Assembly (NCBI RefSeq): GCF_042767895.1
Contig: NC_091560.1
Location: 16,297,968 to 16,316,587 of the forward strand
DNA from: Penaeus vannamei
Lineage: Eukaryota > Arthropoda > Malacostraca > Decapoda > Penaeidae
Direction: 5' to 3'
DNA: 18,620 nt
The position numbers and the translations under genes were made by a program. The first letter of the stretch is position 1. Each line of letters opens with the position of its first letter. Shown here one piece after another: positions 1-9,731 of the stretch. The notes beneath the pieces are model-generated. The model saw nothing but the letters and a program-made list of their open reading frames with translations, was not told the DNA's origin and searched no databases.

Positions 1-845
1 TCCCTGGTACCATACTGAACTTTCAGGGTGCATGCAATCAGATGCTCAAAGGTGAGGGCTGAGGTCCTAGGCAGGTGTGATCCCCTATGTTGGGCCTAAG
101 CCCAAGCCCCCCACAACAACAATGGAGGGGGGGGGGGACTGTAAAGGTGATGTTTTAGGGAGAAAACAGCAAAGAACTACTTGTTTACCAAAATTGTTGT
201 CCCATTATCTCTATTAATGCTCATCTATGTGGACAGGCCTTTTGAGCAGGATCAACCACACATGAAATGATCCTGCAGGGTGGTCTACCATGTGACTGGG
301 GTTGAACTTCAGGGTATAGGAAGTCTGTTTCTTCGTATACTAGACAAAATTTGCCAAAAAAGTTACCTACAAAATAATTTCTATTTACCCACTGTGTTTG
401 TAGTTATAATTATATGCACTATAATATTACCAATGGAAAATCCAATTTTTGGGTGGTTGTGAATCTATTTGGCCAGCTGTACATGTGCAATGGCTACTGT
501 AGTTTTGTTTGCATACAGAAGGCTCCAGAAGCATGGATCCAGGTTATGTGACCATCACATGGAAAAATTTAGCCGAGGGTCTGGGTGATGGGAAGACGAC
601 ATAATGGGAATTACAGCCCAAGTCTGGGGCCACAGGAATGACTCATCACAGATGCACAAAGCTCTTGGAGGGTAATTAGTCTTATTGGCCATTTGGGAAG
701 AGGCTCCTAGATTATCATCATTAGTAAATGAGTCTGGAATGTACCATCCATGACCCATGACTGGAAGAGTGTAGGCTCTAGAGAGGGCACTTCATTTATT
801 GAAAATTTTCTGCCGTGTCAACACCTGCCATTAGCGGTGTATATA
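1..845. other. Gene-free flank, repeat-derived in part
   Basis: Apart from the hairpin-bearing repeat at 52-110 and an 11-G run (127-137), I see no gene, splice-consistent exon or recognisable element. A 67-codon minus-strand frame (555-758) has no recognisable motif. Confidence 0.5.
52..110. repeat. Dispersed repeat copy A with TTGGGC/GCCCAA hairpin
   Basis: The core TGATCCCCTA..TTGGGCCT.AGCCC recurs in the same orientation at 3215-3280. Here it forms a perfect 6-bp stem with a 4-nt loop (90-105). Similarity extends leftwards to ATGCTC-AAGG. Confidence 0.55.
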
Positions 846-853
846 AAATAGAG

Positions 854-1140
854 CAATGGTTCCCAAACTGTGAGCCTTGTCCCCCTAGAGGGCCATATAG
901 CAGAATGCAGGGGGCCATAATCTGAGGATATGATGGGTGTATAAAACTAATGTCTTTATCACTACTTCACAAAAGAACAAACTTGCATGGAATCAATAAA
1001 ATCACAGGAACTGCTAGAGTGGTTTATATATGGACCTAATGAGTGTAGGACTGCAGTCACTGTAGTTATGGTCTATGCCTAGTGGTGGGTCATGGACAAG
1101 TATCCTGTATGAAAAGTGGGTGATGTCCAGAAAAAGTTTG
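854..1140. mobile_element. hAT-like non-autonomous element (degenerate)
   Basis: The left end CAATGGTTCCCAAACTGTG and the following CCCCCTAGAGGG..GCAGGGGGCC match the pattern of hAT-family termini (CAGTGGTTCCCAAACTGTGG). The right end has GTGGTGGGTCATGGAC and AAAAAGTTTG, as expected for the opposite terminus, but about 10 terminal bases are missing. AAATAGAG flanks both sides (846-853 and 1141-1148), the 8-bp target duplication size of hAT elements. No transposase frame is present, so it would be non-autonomous. Confidence 0.55.
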
Positions 1141-1777
1141 AAATAGAGCAATAGGGTGAGGCTTGGGGGCAAAGCCCCAGGTAAGGAAAGGTCATACAGC
1201 ACTATGATAGTATTGTGGCAAAAAAGTAAAAAATGAGCCAATGATTAGAACAAAATGTTATGATGTCAACGGTTACAGAGCGCTGTTAGTGCGATAGTGA
1301 AAAGGGTAGAATAAATAGCAAATGGAGTATGAAGGCTATTCAGAAGAAAAGACCAGCGAAATTAGTTTGTTGCGAGGGCTGAGGTGCAAAGTAGGCATTA
1401 TGTTTAATGTTTAGTTTGAAAATAAATGTGCTAGACATCAAAGGTCCTACTGCACTATGGTAAAGTATTGTGTTAAAGGGCAAAGGAGAGTTAAAGATCA
1501 AATGTGTTAGATGTCAAAGGTTTGAGAGTGGGAATAAGTCAACTAGAGCAGAAATTAATATAAAGGGGAGGATTAAGGTGGTAGGGTGATTGAATAAATT
1601 ATAGTGTATCTGTCACTGGAGAAAGTATAGGAAAAGTGTTCAAGGAAGAATAGAGATAGCTGTTGAAGAATAATCTGGGAAGAGGGGAAAGTGGTAGATG
1701 TCAAAGATTGGAGGGTGTTATAGGAAAGTATGGTAACAAAAAAGGAAAGGAGGGAAGTAAATGAAGTAGAGCAGTGA
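1141..1777. repeat. Purine-rich degenerate repeat stretch
   Basis: Loosely repeated phrases occur here: GATGTCAACGG (1263), AGATGTCAAAGG (1508) and AGATGTCAAAGA (1696), and GCACTATG..AGTATTGTG near 1198 and 1453. This suggests decayed units of roughly 250 bp. No coding frame was recognised. Confidence 0.35.
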
Positions 1778-2866
1778 TTAATAACTGGGAAAGGTTAAGG
1801 AGATAGAGCAATTAATTGAATTGCATTGTATCTGACTGAAAGGAATAGGGATAATACATAACGGTAGATATGGTTGTCTTAGTAGTAGGGGATTAGATAA
1901 CTGAGGGTTGAGATAAAGGATCAGGAGTAGGTGAAATAGTAGTATCCAGGGGTTCAATAGGGAAGGTGGGGTCTGAGGAGCGGTAGAGGAGGTGGGGTAT
2001 GTTGGGAGGGTGTAGGAGGAAGGGGGGTGGAGGATGGATATCTGCAAATATTTCAAATGTAGGAGTTTTGGATGTCTTCAAGGGTTTCTGGGGGGGGTTA
2101 GGTAAAGAGGACTGAGAAACAAAGGTTCTCTTATAAGAAGAGATAGATATCTGAGGAAGAGAAGCAGTAGGAGAGCGAGGAGTGGAACGTTTAGGTTGCC
2201 TGGTACTACAACTAAAGTGAGGAGGAGATATCTGGGAAGTGCTAGAGATTGGAGTATCTGGATTTAGAATGGAAAACGGATTTGACTGGTGGATAGGGTG
2301 AGTAGGTATAGGACTTGTTTCTGGAGGCACTGCTGAAAGAGAAGGGTTTTCTCAGAATAGCAGGCTGTGGGGGGGAATCAAAGAATCTATCCCACATTGT
2401 TCGACCAGAGTACTCAGAAGACTTGCAAAGATAGAGGCAGTAGAAGGATGAGGGCGAGAGGAAGATGGGTGATGTGGAGAGGAGTAATTCTGTAAGTAAC
2501 AATAAGGATGAATAGTAGTAATAAGGGAAGAGGGGGTAGACACTGAAGAGGACTGTGCAGCATGAGATGAAGAGAAGGTGCTTCCTAGAGGTTGAGTAAT
2601 AACCTGGGTGGGCGTTTTGGAATGGTTAGAATAAGCGTTGAAGAGGGGGCATTAGTATCAGTGGTTGGAGCTGAGGTCAAAGAAAGGGCAGGGGCTGGAA
2701 AACCATCAAAATCAAATTCAGATAGGCTATTTGATGAAAGGGTAAGCCTTAATGCCTCTATCAAGGGTAAAGAATTTTCATTATTGGCTATGGCAAGCCT
2801 GAACAAACTAAGGAAAAGAAATGGTCTACCCCTCAGGGTCCCTAAAAGGGGTAAGAGCTAGGTAAT
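1778..2866 (-). pseudogene. Broken Ser/Pro-rich reading frames, possible dead retroelement ORF
   Basis: The minus strand carries consecutive frames rich in Ser, Pro, Thr and Leu and poor in Lys (about 2866-2585, 2543-2352 and 2330-1893). They follow one another with frameshifts and stops rather than overlapping randomly, as if one ORF had decayed. Segments include RLAIANNENSLPLIEALRL, HPSTASIFASLLSTLVEQCG and RSTPRSPTASLPQIS. No catalytic domain, zinc knuckle or known fold is visible. A gag/ORF1-like protein of a non-LTR retroelement is my guess. A non-coding purine-rich plus strand could also produce such frames by composition alone. Confidence 0.35.
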
Positions 2867-3157
2867 TAACCCAGTGCTGATGGGTAAAAATGTTTGGTAA
2901 GGACATATGGACGGGCTTGTTGGCACACATCGGCAGTTTCCCGTTTGCGCCCGGCTCTATCGGTAGTTTGCGAGCGACATTTAGCACCTAAAAGCTTTTA
3001 TTTTGCTATAATTTATTAAAAAATTAAAATTTTGAAAGTTTACCTTTATTATAGGTGCCATTGCCCAAAATCTTTACCATATAAATGAAGCCGCTTCTAT
3101 CGGGGAAAAACAAACTCCATGACACGATGCCACCTGTCTTTCAGTCCACAACAGCCA

Positions 3158-3177
3158 TGGCATGTACGTACATGCCA
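3158..3177. repeat. Perfect 20-bp palindrome
   Basis: TGGCATGTAC is followed directly by its reverse complement GTACATGCCA, with no spacer. It sits inside the repeat-like block. Confidence 0.9.
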
Positions 3178-3214
3178 CCCGTCGGCTATGGGTTAACCAA
3201 GGGAATACCATGCC

Positions 3215-3280
3215 CATGGCTCCAAGGTTTTGGGAGGGAGGTAGGCATGATCCCCTACCTTGGGCCTCAGCCCTTGTCTC
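3215..3280. repeat. Dispersed repeat copy B
   Basis: It shares ATGGCTCC-AAGG, GGTAGGCATGATCCCCTA and TTGGGCCTCAGCCC with copy A at 52-110. The hairpin stem is shortened by substitutions. Confidence 0.55.
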
Positions 3281-3660
3281 CTAAGCCACACATTCGTTTA
3301 TCGATTGTAATAATGCTAAAGCCCCTATCTAAGTGCCAAATGAATCAAATCACTCCAAGAGGTTTGTGCACTCGTGGCGAGTCTTTTCCGTAACCCTGGC
3401 TTTCGCTCATGACGGCAGTTCGTGTCAGCTAGGCCGCGGCCAATTTGCCCAGTTAACGGCATGTTCACATCACCCGGGGAGCTGCTCAGGTTTTTCCTTG
3501 ACGTGACTGCATCATCATCAAGGGTTAAACAGAAAAAGAACATTGCAAATAGGAGACAAGGAGTCTGAACACTGCACATGTTCATGTGGGCCTGGCCTAC
3601 AAGCCACACTCACTAGTCACGTCTCCAGTAAGCCCATGTCCTAGGACGACTGTGGGCCAT

Positions 3661-4536
3661 ATGCAGGCAGCATAGCAAGTGTATTCAATAGATTAATAAT
3701 GACCAATTAGTGTGTCAAACAATAACAATGGTTACAGAAAACTTTCCCTGAAAATTCAAGGTTTGGGGGCAAATAGGAGACAAAAGGTACCAACCGTTTA
3801 AGGAGGTAACTAGCACTTGTGAAGTCATCTATGTTGGGGAGAAAGCCAGTTCACAGACTCAGAATCGCTGCATTTTGGTGTTAAGAGATCTTGTCTACTG
3901 AAATGAGACCCTACTCGTTTATGGGTGGTAGAGAACCATTACAGCATCAATTCCTGTTTGGCCTATTACAACAAGGGTGCAACATGCAAGTACCCTCTTC
4001 ATTCATTATAGAATTAATGTCAACTTTGTTTCGGTAATATACGTCTCATATCAAACATCTTTTATCTCAAAACATATAAATCATATATAAAAAAAATAAG
4101 TAGCCTTTCTCTATAAACAATCACGTTACTGTAACTAAATAGCAACAAACCACAGAAATTTCAATATCTCCCTTTTCTTTAGTGGTTATAGTTATTAGTC
4201 ACCTATTCCAGAAAATAGGAAATGCAAAAATTGGAATCAATTGCACATTTTGGTCAATTAATTTTATCTCAAATTTACTTTGAAAAAATTTCTTAACTAA
4301 GTCATAAACAAAAGAAAGGGAGAAATCCTAGTTATATTGCTTGCAACTGCTGGGATAAATACTGAACACAATTGCAGTATGATGTGCTACTCATGCTCAC
4401 AGCACCTAAACAAAGTAAAAAATTAAAGTTATTTTTACACACTACTATGGCACTTGTAAGCTAGAACAAAGAAAGGAACAAACAAATGAAACCCAAGAAC
4501 TTGATTTTTTTTTTCTTTACTAAAGGCAAACACAGC
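3661..4536. other. AT-rich flank downstream of RpL36A
   Basis: I see no gene or repeat of note. It should contain the RpL36A 3' UTR next to 4537, but the poly(A) site is not identifiable with confidence. Confidence 0.55.
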
Positions 4537-4674
4537 TTAGAACTGGATCATCTGTCCCTTCCTCTTCTTGTCACCTCCAAGCTCAAAGTGCTTGCATCTC
4601 TTAAGGGGGAGCTGTGACTTGATTCTGCACTTGTTGCATTCCATCTTCAGCACAATCTTCTTGGTGGTCTTGGC
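4537..4674 (-). CDS. RpL36A: RpL36A exon 4 (residues 60-104 and stop)
   Basis: The acceptor reads cttccag|GCC on the minus strand. The exon encodes AKTTKKIVLKMEC, then the second zinc pair (CNKC, C72 and C75), then the invariant KRCKHFELGGDKKRKGQ tail ending in F104 and TAA at 4539-4537. An AGTAAA hexamer (minus strand, 4521-4516) lies 15 nt after the stop and GATAAA variants lie further on (for example 4268-4263). No canonical AATAAA was seen close by, so the 3' end is not fixed. Confidence 0.97.
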   Translation of the reverse strand, partial: AKTTKKIVLKMECNKCRIKSQLPLKRCKHFELGGDKKRKGQMIQF

Positions 4675-7600
4675 CTGGAAGATGGAGAGGCTTAGCACAG
4701 GAAAATTAACCAACTCTGTAGCTAACTAGAGTGAGTTTTTTATACATTAACCCTGGTATATTTTGAAGCCGAAAATAAAAGATTCCGGGCAGCTACAAAA
4801 TCGGTGTGCAAGGCTGGTCCGGAGCGTGAGCCCCAATACAGTGTCACACTGGCGGGACGCCCAGAAATGTTTATTTTTTCGGGTGTCTCATATGTGGGAC
4901 ACTTGACGTTAGTGGGTTGTGTCTCATATGTGGGACACTTGACGTTAGTGGGTTGTGTCTCATATGTGGGACACTTGACGTTAGTGGGTTGTGTCTCATA
5001 TGTGGGACACTTGACGTTAGTGGGTTGTGTCTCATATGTGGGACACTTGACGTTAGTGGGTTGTGTCTCATATGTGGGACACTTGACGTTAGTGGGTTAA
5101 GTGATTAGACAGATTACTTAGTCTATCTTAAATGTTGGACACCCATTTCCCTTCCTTCAATTCAGCTAACTACACTGTTTATTCAACAAGATGAATGTTT
5201 TTTACAATTTATTTCTTGCAATTATTCTTTCAACATACAAATCTCTAAAGTGTTTTTAAGTACACCTATAAATTCATTATATATTATGTCAAACTTAAAT
5301 CATGTCCACACAGGCAATAAGGTGGCATAAGTGTTAAGTTAAACACTTTTAGCAATTGATGTATCCACTTTAGTAAGTGAGTGCATGAGGGCCAACAAAG
5401 GAAGTTAACAGTTTAAATGTTCTTGCTTGAATATCACAATTCTAGCATTTCCTCACTGATGACACGAGATTTATAAAGAAATGGCTTACCCAAACTAATG
5501 TAACAAGGACATCAAAACAAATATGTTAGGCAAGCCTAATATTCATAACATTTCTGGGTGCACAGATGCCTTGAAAAGCTTTTAAATCTGAAATAATTCT
5601 GAACCACATCTTTCACTGAACCAAATTTCTAAATCAAAATTTCTTGGTTTTCTTGTATTTAAACTCCTAAGAAATAAATTAAGCCTATGACATTCTGAAG
5701 TTGAAAAACATAAAAAAGGCAGTCTTTCAGCCTTTTACTGGTTGATGGAACCAAGAAACAAACGTTATCAAAGCTTGCAATCAAATCAGCCATGCTCTTC
5801 AACTGAAATAGGTTACCTTCTTTCTGAAGATAGGCTTTGTCTGACCACCATATCCAGCCTGCTTCCTGTCGTAACGGCGACGACCCTGGGCAAACTTGCG
5901 TTCCTGGAAGTGGATGGTTTGTAAGTAATATTCTTTTTGCAAGCAAAAACTTATTTACTTACAGTTGTATGCTTGAAGAAATTGTGTAACCCACATCAGT
6001 TCTTTGCACAATTTTTATATGATAGAATCTTCAGGATTGTAGGAAGTCTTAATGTAATTTTAGGACTCCTCAGTTTCAAAAATAAAACGTTTCAAACCCT
6101 CTTGCATTATTTTGGTATTCCTGTTGATTTTGCAATATTCCTTACAAGAGGATTGTGCGCTTCAAAGAGTGGATTCCACAATTTCTTAAAGCATACAGCT
6201 GTTAGTGTTACACACATACTGGTAATTTCAAGTTTGCCATTATGTCTTAGTTCTGAAACCCCAAACTCAACCCTTCAAATCTATAAAGGTATTGTTAATT
6301 CACTCTCAACAACAATTTGGATACTCTACCTTGGACTTCTTGTATTGCGAGACCTTGTGGTTCTGGTGCTTCTTGCACTTGATGCAGAAGGTGCGTCTGG
6401 ACTTGGGTACATTCACCTGCAAGAATAGTAAGGTTATTAAAATCTTTTAATAGAGGAGCCACAAAATGCCAATCTGACACTAATAAGAGCACACAAAAAC
6501 CATACAATAAAAAAATTAAATACATGAAAGCCATTTTTAGTGAGCAGACATAAATAAAGTAAGCAAACGATAGTAATAAATATGATAATTGTGAGTTAAT
6601 AAACCAAATTTCCAAGATTTTGTAAAATCAAGGCTACCAAATATCACCCATAAAATCAATCCCAATTACTTCTCAGAGAAGATATACAGTGTCAGTGTAG
6701 TCATCTAAGTATTTCCTAAGGTCTGGCCCTGGAAAACCTCCCACAACTCAAGTGGGCATCGCATATTCAGCTATGTAGAAAAATATTAGAAAATCAAGCT
6801 AAGCATTCTGACTAGCGACGATACTCTTTGAAATATAGTTGTTGATGCTACAAGACTGTTGGTATCCCTGATTTTCCAACTGCTTTTGGTTTTGTGTGAC
6901 TTATGTGAATATTCCAAGGCATATTCCATCCCAGGAATAAAATCACAATTCCAATGACTCGGGATGTTCAAAAGTTTTCAAAGTAGCAGGCTACCTAAGT
7001 CCAAGCAGGGGTCTACTGTGTGCTGGGCATTGCCGCCTGGCAAGCGAGTGTGAAGGTGAGAGGCAAAGTATTTTGAAAGATGCAACCCTTCACAGATGCA
7101 TAAAAGTAATAGATTTTTTCTTTACTGTCCTGCAAAAAGTACCTGGCAATTGAAAGGCCGACAGATGGCGAATTTTCGCTGGGTGCCAACTAATATTGAA
7201 CACCCTGTGAATCCATTGGAATTGTAATGACAATTTAGAATGAGAAATTTGAAACTCAAATTACCAAACCTTCCATATCATAGGCTTCAATAAGGAATGT
7301 TTCAACATCTAAAAATATTTGTCTGTATAGCTGTATATAAAAGCCATTCCTATCAGCTTTGAGTTAAGAATATTAAGTTTGGCTAAGACATATCTCTGGT
7401 AAAATTCTTATCAAAATCTGTTCAAAACTTTTTGAATTACCCTGCTAAAAAAAAAAAAAAAAAAAATTACAAACAAATACAAGTAACAATATTTATAAAC
7501 ACAAGGTCATGGAATACACGGAAATTATCTATATATACTTCTATACATATGCACAGTTTTACCCCAACCTGTATAATGAGATGATTACATCATATAGAAC

Positions 7601-9664
7601 CATATCCTATATCATTTCTTATCTAAATCAAACAATACGAAGAAAAAAATTGCAATATTTCTATACATTACATATTTGTGCATAGCACACATTTTTAGTA
7701 TGAAATAAATGTATTATGACTAATTTTGTAGATAAATAAAAGATCTGGGGAATGTTGTGGACAGCTTTTTAAATCTTTTCCTGTGCTTGTAAAATTGACA
7801 GATGTGAAAAAATGCCTTTTTTTGAAAACAAATAGTCTTCTAGGTAAAATATTCCCCGCAATTAACGGTCGAAATCTAAAAAACTGAAAGCAGACAATCC
7901 CCTTAGGTATAGTCTCCCCAAAGCAGTTCGTTAGCATGCCATTTTTTTTTTTTTTTCTTTTTAAGCCTAATTTTCTGGTCCAAAACGTATTTCTATGGAC
8001 TAAAATTTTTTTTTTGTAATACCAAGATGGACCATCTTTAGCCATCTACTACATCCTAGTTCTTATATATCTATGAACTTTAAATGCAAAACTGATCTTG
8101 GAAAACTGTCCAAGTCAAACTTCCTTTCCTTTATACCAAGATCATCATAACATCAAAAGATACTTTTCTCTAAAACCAATCAAGAAATTACAATATACTT
8201 TACAGCCTGTCAATATTAGGACGGGAATTAAATTAACATTATGTGCTGACGAAAACAAGTGTCTCTCTCCATGCATGCAACATCAAAGCCAAATCACGAA
8301 GACAAAGTGTTAGTGCAAACACTTATCTTGCCCTCTTAAGAGCTTTGCACTGAAATAACAGAAAAGATTAAGAGAGCAACGTTGATCTCCCCAACACAGT
8401 TCCCGTCAGCCTACATGGAGTACGACAGGCACCAAGTGTTGGGTGGTTGTTAAGTACACAAGTAAATTTAGCAAACAACTGTAGATGTTAGAGAAAACTC
8501 TACGTGCAGTTTGTCTAAACATACGAGGAACTCCTCAACGTTAGCCTCTCACAGCTATCAACATTTTGCTCCATGAAAATGGAGTGACACATGCATCAAG
8601 CAAAATTGATTTTCATATATCAAAATGGATAAAATAAAATCCTATACAGATTTTGGGCCTGAAAAACATGGCACACTAATTAGACATTAGATCCTAGCTG
8701 GAGATTTCAATATTCAAGGAGTATGGCAATAGAAACTACGGTGATGACTTACTACTAAATGCTTACCTGAAGTACAATACATAATGCCTGTAAAATAACC
8801 CCCTACCCCCACCACACACACAATATATGCACACACTTGCCAGAGTTGACTGCCCCTTATATATACTACAGAATGTTATTTAAAAGGTACTTCTTCCCAT
8901 AAATTTTGTGTGTGTGTGTGTGTGTGTTTACCAAGTCTGCTTAACTTTACTTACACTATATAAAAGTATACTTTGCTAATTGTATAAAGACTTGTTTTAC
9001 TCTTATTAACCTCAAGGTGATAACTGTTGTGATTGTGGTATATCTAATTATCAAACTGATAGGTTGCTCCAAAAGTTGTTAATGTGAATAAGACAGTAAT
9101 AAATCTAGCGAGTTCCTTCGAGACCATATCCCAATTCCCCTTTTATCCTCTCCTCATCCTGTGCCAATTATACATAATGATTCCTGCTTCATTTGTGTTA
9201 CGAAATGAAAGTATTGATTTTGTAAATCTGGTACTCTATGGCATACAGTATCCACCTGAAATGCCATCTGTTATGTTAAACATGACTGTTGTAAAAGGTC
9301 AAAGGGATTCTACACTTTATACATAAAAGAAAATATGTTCCTTATCATACATGACAGGCTCTTTCTTGCACACATTTTAAGCTGAAGGTTCTAATGCTGG
9401 AGGAACTCTTGTTCTGAGGCACCCAAAATATTTCATATAAGTTCCTTCTTTCAGTTGCAAGTGGAATCGAGCTGAACAGGACTTAAATAAGAACCTGTCT
9501 GCATCTTCCCTTCTGAAAGTCACTGCATCTAATAACTAAGATCAAACTTAGTTTTTTTTAGTCATGTGACAATTTTGTGCGTGCCCATGTGTGCATGTGC
9601 GTGTGTGTAAGTGTGTGTGTGTGCGTGCGTGCGTGCATGTATGTATGTGTATGAGTGTGTTGAC

Positions 9665-9731
<67 letters not shown>

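Larger units (their letters stand above)
2867..3660. repeat. Repeat-like block with palindrome and dispersed repeat copy B
   Basis: The block has higher GC and CpG patches inside AT-rich flanks. ATCGGCAGTTT and ATCGGTAGTTT repeat about 31 bp apart near 2929 and 2960. ATGCCACCTGTC (3127) recurs as ATGCCACCCGTC (3173) beside a 20-bp palindrome. Copy B of the dispersed repeat lies at 3215-3280. A 94-codon minus-strand frame (3325-3609) has no recognisable domain. Overall it looks like an old mobile element of unknown class. Confidence 0.4.

Noticed and set aside
4885..5098. CRISPR-like array
   Set aside because: The 36-bp units abut directly with no unique spacers, in a eukaryotic intron.
4804..5108. 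Repetitive open frames on both strands (repeating 12-residue units) as a repeat protein
   Set aside because: They come from a 36-bp unit that is a multiple of three, lie inside an RpL36A intron and are open in several frames and on both strands, as a tandem repeat predicts.
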